Origin: a virus
IMG/VR virus record: IMGVR_UViG_3300009506_000028
Coordinates: 1 to 61,527 of that record
Length of the DNA: 61,527 bases
Strand: one strand, 5' to 3'
In this document: in pieces, positions 27,308 to 34,373 of the stretch
Position numbering within the stretch: the first letter of the stretch is position 1
Layout: each line of letters begins with the position of its first letter
The notes under the pieces: model-generated
The model's input: the letters and a program-made list of their open reading frames with translations, nothing else
What the model was told of the DNA's origin: nothing
Databases searched by the model: none
Made by a program: the position numbers and the translations under genes

Positions 27308-27903
27308 TATTCAATCCCGTGAATATGTGCCTGGATAATGTCACAGTCAGCATAGAGCTGGTATCCAAGCTCTCGCAGTCTGTCACAGAAAAAGAAATCC
27401 TCACCCTTGGCCATCAGTCCCATGTCGTCGTACTTCTCCAGGAAGTAAGGCGGCCGTAGCTTCATTAGTACATCACGGCGGATCAGCATACCGGCCCCAC
27501 CTACAGCGTCACACTTCTGGAGCCCGGATCCTGGTCTGAATGGGTGGTGTTGCTTGTAACCGTCCTCCTCCTCTACATAGTCAAGCACCAGGACACCATG
27601 CTCTCCGTTCTTCCACTGTTCGGATGGGGCAGAGACAAAGGGGAGGTTGTGGGCAAGCAGGCGGTCGACGGTCCCCTGCACCGGCACATTGTCTGAGTCC
27701 AGGAAAAAGATGTGAGTACAGTCTGTTTTCAGGAACTCGATGATCTGCAGGTTGCGGTTATGGACCACCGGCATGGGCTGGATGATGGGCAGGAAGACAG
27801 CCCTCCCCGCCATCATTGACAGCTCATGCAGCAACCACACCACCGTCTCGGCCCGCATATTCCCCCTGGTTGGGGTGGAGATACAGACCTTAGCCTTGTC
27901 CAT
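27307..27903 (-). CDS. GT-A fold glycosyltransferase (198 aa)
   Basis: The opening KVCISTPTRG and the strand IFFLDSDN at about residues 66-72, a DxD-type metal site, mark a family-2-like GT-A transferase that uses a nucleotide sugar. Later GGAGMLIRRDVL and EDFFFCDRLRELG are also typical of this fold. The end has only a short C-terminal part, so it is a minimal catalytic domain. The gene abuts the 1,510-residue repeat protein by one base, which hints that this protein is the acceptor. The sugar and acceptor are not known. Confidence 0.85.
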   Translation of the reverse strand: MDKAKVCISTPTRGNMRAETVVWLLHELSMMAGRAVFLPIIQPMPVVHNRNLQIIEFLKTDCTHIFFLDSDNVPVQGTVDRLLAHNLPFVSAPSEQWKNGEHGVLVLDYVEEEDGYKQHHPFRPGSGLQKCDAVGGAGMLIRRDVLMKLRPPYFLEKYDDMGLMAKGEDFFFCDRLRELGYQLYADCDIIQAHIHGIE

Positions 27904-28402
27904 TCTTGCGCCCTTTTCCCAGGGTGCCGGCCTTGGCTGCCTCAGTGCGCTCCAGGATGGTCCTGGCCTTCATGCGCGGCTTATTGACCCCGCGGACCTC
28001 GCTGTTATGGTCGATAGCGGCCTCCTCCTCGGCGGTGGTAGGCATGCCCAGCTTTTTCTTGTCCATGATGAAGCGGACACGCTCAGGGTCGGTGATGACG
28101 TACTCAGGAGCACCCTTTCGGACATTCCACTCATCCATTTCCGCGTCAGCCTCATCCACGTCCACGATCTCCATGTCGGGGTCAGCGGCGTAGGCGTTAG
28201 CCAGCTCATCAGGTAGCGCGATATAGCACCATTCCACCTCACCACCATCAGCCAGGTGGCCGGAGTAGGCACCGTGTCCACCAAGTCGACCAGGACCAAT
28301 GCCGTAGGTCTCAATCTCCTGTGCATTGTAGCGGGCAGGGTAGACCATGCCTTTCCCGGGAGGACCGCGGCGGATTGTTACTCTTACCATCTGCATAGCC
28401 AT
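27890..28402 (-). CDS. Hypothetical virion-operon protein (170 aa)
   Basis: A charged protein with a beta-type N terminus and a helical C terminus (ARTILERTEAAKAGTLGKG). No family is recognised. A GGAG site lies upstream. Its last residues overlap the start of the glycosyltransferase gene. It follows a good terminator at 28421-28456, so it may rely on read-through. It could be a small tail accessory protein. Confidence 0.6.
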   Translation of the reverse strand: MAMQMVRVTIRRGPPGKGMVYPARYNAQEIETYGIGPGRLGGHGAYSGHLADGGEVEWCYIALPDELANAYAADPDMEIVDVDEADAEMDEWNVRKGAPEYVITDPERVRFIMDKKKLGMPTTAEEEAAIDHNSEVRGVNKPRMKARTILERTEAAKAGTLGKGRKNGQG

Positions 28403-28420
28403 GTAGCTTTCTCCTCATAC

Positions 28421-28456
28421 AAAAAAGGCGGCAGAGTCATGAACTCCCCCGCCTTT
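28421..28456 (-). terminator. Rho-independent terminator after the 130-aa tail-type gene
   Basis: Minus-strand arms AAAGGCGG/CCGCCTTT enclose an inner GAGT/GACTC-type hairpin and are followed by a run of T. It separates the lysis side of the operon from the glycosyltransferase and repeat-protein genes. Confidence 0.85.
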
Positions 28457-28475
28457 GGTTGGTGGTCTCTGCCGA

Positions 28476-28868
28476 TTAATCCAGGACGATGCTGTACTCA
28501 CCGGCATTGAACTTGAAGGTATCACCGGACCCGATGACTTTACTCGCTGACAGGGTCCCATGGAACAGCACGGTACCACCCGTGGCAGCGTTACACAGTG
28601 CGGCATGGGTGACGGTGCCCCAGGCAGCGGTCGCTTGTGGAAAGCTGATCGCGCCGCTGTTGGTGCTGGTACCCGCTGCAGCGGTCCCAAAGGTTGCGGT
28701 AGTACGTGCATAAGCGCCACCGGACACCTCCGAGGTCTGTGTGTTTGACTCCAGGCCGGCGTCTGCCGTCCAAAGACCCACGTAGATGTTAGTCGGTTGC
28801 GCGTAGCTTCCCACCTTCAATACGTGGTCCAGTAGCTCATTCTCTAACAGGTTACTAAATGCAGCCAT
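28476..28868 (-). CDS. Phage tail-fibre-type domain protein (130 aa)
   Basis: The pattern YVGLWTADAGLE, then EVSGGAYARTTATFG, then ISFPQATAAWGTVTHAALC and GGTVLFHGTLS is a common small phage domain, usually annotated as tail-fibre or virion associated. It is the whole protein here. It lies between the spanin genes and a terminator. The exact role is unknown; a receptor or fibre accessory role is the usual guess. Confidence 0.75.
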   Translation of the reverse strand: MAAFSNLLENELLDHVLKVGSYAQPTNIYVGLWTADAGLESNTQTSEVSGGAYARTTATFGTAAAGTSTNSGAISFPQATAAWGTVTHAALCNAATGGTVLFHGTLSASKVIGSGDTFKFNAGEYSIVLD

Positions 28869-28874
28869 GACTAT

Positions 28875-29138
28875 TTACTCCTTGGTTTCCGGGTTGTTGA
28901 GGATCTGCCGAATCCCTGCCTTGTCACCGTTGCACTTGGTAAGGGCCTCGTCGTAGTGAATAATAATAACCCCACATTCCCCCCATGTCGCATTATCCGG
29001 GATCGGTGGAGACTCCGTCTTGTCCGTTAAGTAACCCGGCACAATCGGTGGGGGTTTGTCCGGCTTGACTCCGTGAAGGCAAGCACTTAATGATAATGCC
29101 ACGATAATCATCAGGCATACGTTTCGAAGTACATTCAT
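28875..29138 (-). CDS. Rz1: Outer-membrane spanin lipoprotein (Rz1-like, 87 aa)
   Basis: A signal peptide with lipobox LSAC (Cys at residue 20) is followed by a short Pro-rich periplasmic segment (KPDKPPPIVPG), as in o-spanins. The gene starts inside the Rz-like reading frame in another frame and extends past its end. It would pair with the inner-membrane spanin to fuse inner and outer membranes at lysis. Arrangement and lipobox are strong evidence, and it implies a host with an outer membrane. Confidence 0.85.
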   Translation of the reverse strand: MNVLRNVCLMIIVALSLSACLHGVKPDKPPPIVPGYLTDKTESPPIPDNATWGECGVIIIHYDEALTKCNGDKAGIRQILNNPETKE

Positions 29139-29466
29139 CGTTCTTTCCCGCCTCCCTTAGTTTCTTCTCCAGGTTGTTGGCGTACTTGGTCACTCTGGAG
29201 TTATTCCGCTGCACCTGAGTAAGCACAGCCCCGACTCGCTTCTGTTCCTTGATAAGGGCATTGTAGGACTGGGTGAGATCCGAGATCTTGTCGTCCTTCT
29301 CCTTAATGTCCTTCTTGGCTCGACTCAATTGGGCATCAATGCGCCCGTTCTCCTTGAGTGAATGCTTGAGGGTGTACCCAAGTCCTACCGACGTGGTAAG
29401 CAGGACACCGCCAATAATGAGGATCACCTTCATCGCTATGGGATTCGCTAACAGTTTGCCGATCAT
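28993..29466 (-). CDS. Rz: Inner-membrane spanin (Rz-like, 157 aa)
   Basis: One N-terminal membrane segment (about residues 12-33, VILIIGGVLLTTSVGLGY) is followed by a long charged coiled coil with QLSRAKKDIKEKDDKISDL, the i-spanin layout. The outer-membrane partner is encoded within and beyond its 3' part. It follows the endolysin, holin candidate and tiny membrane peptide, the expected lysis order. Confidence 0.85.
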   Translation of the reverse strand: MIGKLLANPIAMKVILIIGGVLLTTSVGLGYTLKHSLKENGRIDAQLSRAKKDIKEKDDKISDLTQSYNALIKEQKRVGAVLTQVQRNNSRVTKYANNLEKKLREAGKNDECTSKRMPDDYRGIIIKCLPSRSQAGQTPTDCAGLLNGQDGVSTDPG

Positions 29467-29479
29467 TGCCTTCTCTCCT

Positions 29480-29551
29480 CTATAGGGAACCGACTACCAA
29501 GATCACCAGCATCGCCACCAGGAGGATCATGCTCTGAGTAAAACTACTCAT
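29480..29551 (-). CDS. 23-residue membrane peptide in the lysis cassette
   Basis: The ATG overlaps the stop region of the preceding holin-like gene (GATGAGTAG), suggesting coupled translation. The product is almost a single hydrophobic helix (SMILLVAMLVILVVGSL) with a short polar N terminus. It may be a small holin, pinholin or holin regulator. It is too short to assign by family and could be spurious, but placement and composition favour a real gene. Confidence 0.5.
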   Translation of the reverse strand: MSSFTQSMILLVAMLVILVVGSL

Positions 29552-29852
29552 CAGACATGAATCGTGGTGGTGGCGTGTCGACCTGGTTAGAGCCAGGTTT
29601 ACCTGGTGTTGTCTCCTCATAATCTGTTCCTTTGATGCGGTCCTCCCTATCCCGTGACCACTTATACAGGCCGATAGCCGTGGCCAGGAGCCCGACGACA
29701 ATGCCGTAGGCGGTAACGGTACCGGATGGGATGTTTGGAGGGTGATGGAAAACGATAAAAGTGACGTAGGTGATCATGATGACAGCCCAAAGCAGGACAA
29801 GCCGACGGATCAACTTGTGTTGTTCCACCAGGGTGCCAAGGGTCTTGAACAT
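29544..29852 (-). CDS. Holin candidate, two membrane segments (102 aa)
   Basis: Two hydrophobic segments (LVLLWAVIMITYVTFIV at about residues 20-37 and YGIVVGLLATAIGL at about 49-63) are joined by a short loop and followed by a charged tail. This fits class II-type holins. It starts right after the endolysin stop. An alternative start at 29870 would overlap the endolysin end. The gene may make the inner-membrane pore that releases the endolysin. Confidence 0.7.
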   Translation of the reverse strand: MFKTLGTLVEQHKLIRRLVLLWAVIMITYVTFIVFHHPPNIPSGTVTAYGIVVGLLATAIGLYKWSRDREDRIKGTDYEETTPGKPGSNQVDTPPPRFMSDE

Positions 29853-29853
29853 G

Positions 29854-30252
29854 TCAGTATGTCCACACATTGGGACGCTGTGGCCAGCCGTCGCGGGGTC
29901 GCAAGCTATCGATGTGGATAAATCCCTGCCCGTGACGGACCTTAACCCCTATACCGGTGAAGCCAAGGCTCATGGCCACCTGGAGAAGGCGGTAGGCGCT
30001 TTGTCCGTTGACCCTGCAGTCTGTCGCCTTGCCCTTAGTATGGGGTCCATTTCCAGGGTTGGCGCTGGTCCCTATCTGGCGATCGTGGTTCTCGCACCGA
30101 AAGCCCGAGGAAATGTAAATCGGCTCCCCCAGTAGTTCGCGCAATTGGACCATTCTCTCCATGTGTTCGTTGTCCATTAACATCTGGCCACAGCCGCATG
30201 GACAAGTCAGCTCCTCCATAGAGAAATGAGGCCAGGGTGATGGTGTACTCAT
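29854..30252 (-). CDS. Endolysin, peptidase M15-type (132 aa)
   Basis: The zinc-binding pattern is visible: His71 and Asp78 in GPHTKGKATD, and His113 with Asp115 in FIHIDS. This matches the M15A carboxypeptidase/L,D-peptidase family, which cleaves peptidoglycan cross-links. CPCGCG at residues 17-22 is a common N-terminal feature of such lysins. The small size without a signal peptide fits a holin-released endolysin. A GGAGG site precedes the ATG. Confidence 0.9.
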   Translation of the reverse strand: MSTPSPWPHFSMEELTCPCGCGQMLMDNEHMERMVQLRELLGEPIYISSGFRCENHDRQIGTSANPGNGPHTKGKATDCRVNGQSAYRLLQVAMSLGFTGIGVKVRHGQGFIHIDSLRPRDGWPQRPNVWTY

Positions 30253-30264
30253 AGCTCCCTCCTA

Positions 30265-30564
30265 CTACTTTTTTTTTACGGTGGTGTGCTTATTGCACAT
30301 CGCGGCAGAACTCTGGATGTAAAGAATCTGGTCCTCAAGGCGGTCCAGCTTATCCTCCAGTGACCTTACTCGCTCATCCTCAAAGCTCTTGTATTCCTTC
30401 ATCTGGCGCTCAGTCCATGCCTCTTTCTCAAAGGACTTATCCATCTTGTGGTCGATGAGTCCATTAAGGTGATACAGGGCACCGGCCCCGAGGGTCAACA
30501 TTAGCGCCACCACAGTAGCCGCTGACTTAACGTCTAGCGTCTGGCGATCGTCAGAGTCAGGCAT
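30265..30564 (-). CDS. Membrane-anchored coiled-coil protein (99 aa)
   Basis: One N-terminal hydrophobic segment (AATVVALMLTLGAGALYHL, about residues 15-33) is followed by a charged coiled coil (FEDERVRSLEDKLDRLEDQI). It lies directly before the endolysin and after terS. It could be a lysis-related membrane protein, such as an antiholin-like protein, or a holin of another type. No family is recognised. Confidence 0.65.
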   Translation of the reverse strand: MPDSDDRQTLDVKSAATVVALMLTLGAGALYHLNGLIDHKMDKSFEKEAWTERQMKEYKSFEDERVRSLEDKLDRLEDQILYIQSSAAMCNKHTTVKKK

Positions 30565-30610
30565 GATTCTCTCCTTGAGTTCAATGCCTGCGCCACCAGG
30601 TAGCAGACCG

Positions 30611-31264
30611 TTAATGTAAAAGCTCTTTGTTCTCGAGTGCTTTCATGCGGCGGTCTATCTCATCCCAGCTACCTAGCTTATGCTCATGCTCGTGCTTAAC
30701 CGGGTTGTCTTGATCGCCACCAACAATCAATTTATCACCGTACAGTTTAGGCAGGACCTTGGAGAGTAGCCACTTCCGGACATCAGCCCTAAGTCTTGAG
30801 CGCTGGATAGCTTCGCCATTAACCTGCCACCCTATTATTCCCCCTTCCTTGTCCATTTTCTCCATCCAGTCATTGGTGCCGTCATCAGCCACTTCCAGGA
30901 TCTCATCAGCCCATCCAAAGGCCTTGATCCTTAGCGCTGTTTCGTACTGGTCCGAAAAAAACTTGAGCTCAGGGTGCGCGTCCTCCCGTTTCCCCTCCAG
31001 TACCCACCTGAAAACCGTACTCTTGGCGGGCATGTCAGGGTCAGAACAAATAGACCTGACACTCTCACCACTGGCCAAGCGGCCCAGTAAATCAGCGGTC
31101 AGCTCGGGTCCATATTCTCCGGGTCGTCCGTTCTTGAGGCGGCCCTTTGCACACTGTCTTGAGGTTGCTGTGTGGGTAACTCGGGCTGTGATCGTCTTTC
31201 CCTTCTGCGCTGACCGCTTCTTTTTGGAACCGGCAGCGCCCTTTTTGCTGGGTGGCTGCTCCAT
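30611..31264 (-). CDS. terS: Terminase small subunit (217 aa)
   Basis: After a basic N terminus, residues about 45-110 carry a helix-turn-helix type segment (LTADLLGRLASGESVRSICS and KSTVFRWVLEGKRED). The C-terminal part has LRADVRKWLLSKVLPKLYGD, the signature of the podoviral-style small terminase. It recognises the packaging site and recruits TerL. The first gene after the 31.3-kb control region, it is far from terL. The repeat-rich upstream DNA could be its target. Confidence 0.85.
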   Translation of the reverse strand: MEQPPSKKGAAGSKKKRSAQKGKTITARVTHTATSRQCAKGRLKNGRPGEYGPELTADLLGRLASGESVRSICSDPDMPAKSTVFRWVLEGKREDAHPELKFFSDQYETALRIKAFGWADEILEVADDGTNDWMEKMDKEGGIIGWQVNGEAIQRSRLRADVRKWLLSKVLPKLYGDKLIVGGDQDNPVKHEHEHKLGSWDEIDRRMKALENKELLH

Positions 31265-31296
31265 GGTTTTCTACTCGGTAAATGGCTCATAGGGCG

Positions 31297-31347
31297 AGTA
31301 TAGCATTGACAGAAAACACAAAAGGGGTGCTTTAAGGTTTTCTGTCA
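31297..31347 (-). promoter_or_regulatory. Late leftward promoter with an 11-bp inverted-repeat operator
   Basis: On the minus strand a TATACT -10 box (plus 31297-31302) with an extended TGC just upstream lacks a good -35. At the place of the -35 lies a perfect inverted repeat TGACAGAAAAC/GTTTTCTGTCA (31307-31317 and 31337-31347). This suggests an activated promoter for the terS-lysis-virion operon. The gene downstream starts at 31264. Confidence 0.6.
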
Positions 31348-31357
31348 TGCCAGACAA

Positions 31358-31402
31358 TAGGACACATGTCAGTGACAGGACATAGGACAAGGGGATAGGA
31401 CA
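31358..31402. repeat. Four YAGGACA repeats upstream of terS
   Basis: The 7-bp word TAGGACA occurs at 31358, 31383 and 31396, and CAGGACA at 31376, in a 213-bp gap without genes. Repeats next to the small terminase gene may be binding sites for TerS or for a late regulator. The gap also contains the operator and the terminator. Confidence 0.55.
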
Positions 31403-31406
31403 GACA

Positions 31407-31430
31407 TAAAAAACCCCTCCGGAGAGGGGT
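31407..31430 (-). terminator. Rho-independent terminator after the O-methyltransferase gene
   Basis: Minus-strand hairpin with arms ACCCCTC/GAGGGGT and a four-base loop followed by TTTTTTA. It ends the accessory leftward transcript before the late promoter. Confidence 0.88.
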
Positions 31431-31477
31431 CTGCCCGCGGCTAGTGGGCTGGTGGCAAGCCAAGGTGATGGGGTGGT

Positions 31478-32047
31478 CTAGGTATAAATAACAGCACCCT
31501 TACCAAAGTCTGTCAAGAATATTTGATCCTCATCGTATAACTCGTTGATTGCCTTGGTGGCACCATCCAGGAGCCCATAGTCATCAAAAACCATCACCCC
31601 ACCCTTTACCATCATGGGCCCAAGCGCCTGGACAGTCTCCGTGATAGAGCGGTACTGATCACAGTCGACATGGACAAAGGCGATAGGCGGCATTTCTATC
31701 ATGCTGTCAGGAAAGACTCCTTTGGTGATGATGGCGTCAGGGATAGCCTGAGTCACAATCTCCAGGGATGTGTCATTGAAATCACCGACGGGATGACCGT
31801 CACCCTTCTCTGGCTCTGAGTAGGGGATCCCCTCAAAAGTGTCATACAAGTACAGGGGGCGGTTCTGTTCCCGTGCCACTTCATTGAGCTGGTAGGCAGT
31901 CCCTCCCCTGAATACCCCCACCTCGACAAAGCACCCATCAGGGGTATAAGAGGCGATATTACAGAGGCTCATGATTGCGCCAGGGTGCACCACTGATATG
32001 GGGCCAGGCTTTAACTGGTAAAATCCTTTCTTGAAGGGCTTGCTCAT
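31478..32047 (-). CDS. TylF-like O-methyltransferase (189 aa)
   Basis: The SAM-binding motif EVGVFRGGTA is at residues 42-51, the acidic motif YDTFEGIP at about 68-75, and HVDCDQY plus FDDYG at about 126-132 and 154-158. These match the macrocin-O-methyltransferase type, which methylates sugar hydroxyls in a metal-dependent way. It is the last gene of the accessory leftward module. A sugar-methylating enzyme fits the other glycan genes of this phage, though the substrate is unknown. Confidence 0.85.
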   Translation of the reverse strand: MSKPFKKGFYQLKPGPISVVHPGAIMSLCNIASYTPDGCFVEVGVFRGGTAYQLNEVAREQNRPLYLYDTFEGIPYSEPEKGDGHPVGDFNDTSLEIVTQAIPDAIITKGVFPDSMIEMPPIAFVHVDCDQYRSITETVQALGPMMVKGGVMVFDDYGLLDGATKAINELYDEDQIFLTDFGKGAVIYT

Positions 32048-32111
32048 TGGGTTATCTACTCCATCTGACTGTTGTTGTTGGCGGCTGAGTTGCTGACCTT
32101 ACCCTTTACAC

Positions 32112-32339
32112 TTATCCTGTCTGTGGGCGATCATCCAGCTTATACAAGGCATCGAGGACGCAATGCTTGCACACATCGCCTTTATTTGCTGTCCCATCGA
32201 TCGCTGTCAATATCTCAACCCTCAGCTCCACGTTGTTCCTTTTAATGGTTGCGCCAAGCCGTTCACCTGGGACGTTACTGACTATCGAATTGTCTCTGGT
32301 GATCTCATTGCCGCAAAGGTCACAAAATACTTTAATCAT
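32112..32339 (-). CDS. Zinc-ribbon-like small protein (75 aa)
   Basis: Two Cys pairs are visible: CDLCG near the N terminus and CKHC near residue 60. They could bind one zinc ion. The core is a short beta sheet. No family is recognised. It belongs to a run of small accessory genes and is followed by the methyltransferase gene. It may be DNA- or protein-binding. Confidence 0.65.
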   Translation of the reverse strand: MIKVFCDLCGNEITRDNSIVSNVPGERLGATIKRNNVELRVEILTAIDGTANKGDVCKHCVLDALYKLDDRPQTG

Positions 32340-32354
32340 TTGTGCTTTCTCCCA

Positions 32355-32693
32355 CTAAAATCTCCTGGAATGAAAAGGGCACCGCTTACCGAAATGGACC
32401 CGAGGGCGCATGTAGATACCAGTGCACCGCTGATACTCTCTCACATCCGGGAAGTAGGGCCAGATCCAGAACTCTCTCCCGGCGTTCCAGCTCCTCATCC
32501 CGTCCACCTGGGTCTCTGCTTGCTGATAGGTAAAGCCACCAATCACCAGGTCACCACCATACAGGAGGGCGTCCTTGAGTACTACCTCCCAAGACATACA
32601 CAGGGCTCCAATGGCGCGGAGGACCTGACACCAAAACCAGGCTGATAAGGCTGTGAATGATATCGTGATAATGATGAGTACAAAGGTGTGCAT
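32355..32693 (-). CDS. Small membrane protein (112 aa)
   Basis: The N terminus has one hydrophobic segment (FVLIIITISFTALSAWFW, about residues 4-21). The rest is soluble-looking and rich in aromatic residues, with several Cys. GGGGGG precedes the ATG. It follows the 53-residue gene by three bases. No family is recognised; an inner-membrane location is likely. Confidence 0.6.
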   Translation of the reverse strand: MHTFVLIIITISFTALSAWFWCQVLRAIGALCMSWEVVLKDALLYGGDLVIGGFTYQQAETQVDGMRSWNAGREFWIWPYFPDVREYQRCTGIYMRPRVHFGKRCPFHSRRF

Positions 32694-32696
32694 GCG

Positions 32697-32858
32697 TCAC
32701 CCCCCACTCTTTTGGCGACGGTTATAGCATCCGCTACATATCCAGTAGCCCTTGAAATAATGCCACCCACCAAGGACCTCCAAGATCACACTCTCTAGGA
32801 TTCCGGTCTCAATAGACAGATCTTTGATTGCGGATGCAAGCCTATGTATGTCGCTCAT
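32697..32858 (-). CDS. Small hypothetical protein (53 aa)
   Basis: The ATG overlaps the end of the preceding gene by four bases, and the stop lies three bases before the next start. The product has a helical N terminus (MSDIHRLASAIKDLSIETG) and a C terminus with YWICSGCYNRRQ, which has one CxxC. No family is recognised. Packing between neighbours supports it. Confidence 0.6.
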   Translation of the reverse strand: MSDIHRLASAIKDLSIETGILESVILEVLGGWHYFKGYWICSGCYNRRQKSGG

Positions 32859-33094
32859 ATCTGCATATCCTCCGGGTACTTGGTCGCCAGGGGGCGGTAG
32901 TCATCGCCTGCCTTCTTGCCACAGGCAGAACATTCCATGTCCGGGATGACGTTCTGGTGAAAATGTGCGTCATCATAGCCATAGCCTTCCTCTTCATAGC
33001 CGCAATGCTCACACTCATAGATCGCATGGAAGTCACGGCGGCTCTGGCTAAGGATTTTCTTTATTTTCACGGATCCGCTCCTCTCCGCGATCAA
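32855..33094 (-). CDS. Zinc-ribbon protein (79 aa)
   Basis: Two CxxC motifs (YECEHCGYEEEG and MECSACGKK) about 30 residues apart suggest a zinc ribbon. The N terminus is basic. It overlaps the end of the previous gene and the start of the 53-residue gene. Possible nucleic acid binding, function unknown. Confidence 0.65.
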   Translation of the reverse strand: MIAERSGSVKIKKILSQSRRDFHAIYECEHCGYEEEGYGYDDAHFHQNVIPDMECSACGKKAGDDYRPLATKYPEDMQI

Positions 33095-33371
33095 CCCTTT
33101 CTATCTCTGCCAGGAGAAGGGCCGCGGCCTTTATTAAATTGCGTCGACGTGAGGAAGGTTTCCACCAGCTACTTGACCACGGCCAAGCGCCATGTAGCCT
33201 CACTCCCATGGCGTAGCAGCCAGCCGCAAAAGCCAGCTCATACTCCTGGTATTGATCGTCATGGGCCGGGGTGAACCCCTCTTTTTCCACCTGGCGGACA
33301 CGCTCAGCCAGGACATCGGTGACAGCTTTCGACTGTCCCATCTTGGTAATACTGAAATCATCGGCCATCAT
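33048..33371 (-). CDS. MazG/NTP-pyrophosphatase-like small phage protein (107 aa)
   Basis: The motif pattern LAERVRQVEKEGFTPAHDD, then LAFAAGCYAMG, WWKP and LIKAAALLLAEIERVDR is typical of a small phage family found alone or at the end of DUF550-type proteins. Those are linked with hydrolysis of dATP/dGTP. By itself it lacks the complete catalytic helices I would expect of MazG, so the activity is uncertain. A DUF550-like protein is encoded about 3 kb upstream. Confidence 0.65.
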   Translation of the reverse strand: MMADDFSITKMGQSKAVTDVLAERVRQVEKEGFTPAHDDQYQEYELAFAAGCYAMGVRLHGAWPWSSSWWKPSSRRRNLIKAAALLLAEIERVDRGEERIRENKENP

Positions 33372-33410
33372 ACCACTCCTGTGATGCTATGTTCTTGACG
33401 TGGACGGAAG

Positions 33411-33617
33411 TTATACCTTTGTGAATTTATGGTTTGGCTTGATATTTCTGTGTAGGAATGAACCTACAGATTTTGCCTCTTTCATAGAGTCGAAGGTTTC
33501 GGCTGAGACCCCATGGTAGTGATAGGTACCACCATTCTTGAAGCGGACAATAAGGGTGTCGCCAGTGTGGCCGATGGACTCAATTTGTCCCGATTTTACA
33601 TCGTGCATAGTGGTCAT
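33411..33617 (-). CDS. KTSC-domain protein (68 aa)
   Basis: The sequence with TLIVRFKNGGTYHYHGVSAE followed by VGSFLHRNIKPNHK is the short KTSC fold seen in many phages and some RNA- or tRNA-related proteins. Start chosen at the ATG preceded by GAGGAGCAAGAA; an upstream start exists but would overlap the previous gene. Function unknown. Confidence 0.8.
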   Translation of the reverse strand: MTTMHDVKSGQIESIGHTGDTLIVRFKNGGTYHYHGVSAETFDSMKEAKSVGSFLHRNIKPNHKFTKV

Positions 33618-33627
33618 TTCTTGCTCC

Positions 33628-33915
33628 TCAGCTATCTGCATCCATGGCGGCTTGAATACGGTCAAGGTCCTTAACGATACTCAAGATCCCTCTCGTGTAG
33701 TCATCACCACCAGCAACCTCTTCTACCTCGAGGCGTCTGGTTGCAACATCCAGTCTCTGCACCGCCTGTTCCAGGCCAATTGTGGCGGCCTCTCTTAGCC
33801 TCTCCACCTCGTCCTCAAGGCATGATATGGCGGCAAGTAGCGCCCTACCGTCGGCGGTTTCCTTTAGTTTGCTGGTCGCTCCAGGATAGGAGTCACATAG
33901 TTTTTTGACGGGCAT
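33628..33915 (-). CDS. Small helical coiled-coil protein (95 aa)
   Basis: Mostly helical, with EDEVERLREAATIGLEQAV in the middle, suggesting a short coiled coil. No family is recognised. It is the first gene after the non-coding tract at 33916-34373 and could be expressed from the strong promoter at 34374-34401. Confidence 0.6.
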   Translation of the reverse strand: MPVKKLCDSYPGATSKLKETADGRALLAAISCLEDEVERLREAATIGLEQAVQRLDVATRRLEVEEVAGGDDYTRGILSIVKDLDRIQAAMDADS

Positions 33916-34373
33916 TCCACACCTCGAAAATGGAGCGGGAGGAGGTAGAGTTTTTCACTGCGGCTTAACCACATCAGCGCTAATGGGTCAGCTCCGGATC
34001 CGGCTACTTTTCTCTACCGCGTCCCACATTGATTGGTTAGGAGGTTTTGCTATACGTCTCTTCCGGTTTTCCAGCCTCCCAAAGCTCCCCGGCGTATACA
34101 GTGCCAGGCTACCCGGACACGCCACTGTCAACTTGTCCGGGTCAATGCCCTCTCACGGGTGTCTATGGAGCGGTCCACGGTAGAGGGCCTGTCGCTCGCT
34201 ACTACCGCTTTCCGCATAAACCTTATAAACGCTGACAGGTCGGTAAGCTCCTGCTATGAACATGGGCCACCTTCAAAGGGTGGTTTTCATACTCACGATA
34301 AACACAGGCAGCTCTCCCCGTTAATATCGTAATGCGTGTTTTGTTACCTGATCACGCTACAGCGATAACTTCT
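33916..34373 (-). ncRNA. Candidate structured non-coding RNA tract
   Basis: No convincing gene lies in this 458-bp tract on either strand; the small rightward frames lack ribosome sites and family likeness. Several stable stems are visible: arms ACCCGGACA/TGTCCGGGT at 34111-34119 and 34134-34142 (9 of 9), GCCCTCT/AGAGGGC at 34147 and 34182, and CCACC/GGTGG at 34267 and 34279. GGTAGAG also occurs at 33943 and 34179, with its complement at 34012. A near-consensus promoter reads into it from the right. It does not look like tRNA, tmRNA, RNase P or SRP RNA by eye. Confidence 0.5.

Noticed and set aside
33905-34332. Two rightward frames of 92 and 99 codons in the non-coding tract
   Set aside because: They lack ribosome sites, have odd composition and overlap stable stems. 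The strong promoter points the other way.
33916-34373. tRNA, tmRNA, RNase P, SRP RNA or group I intron
   Set aside because: I looked for T-loop, acceptor, RNase P and SRP core motifs and the intron P7 pattern on both strands and did not find them.
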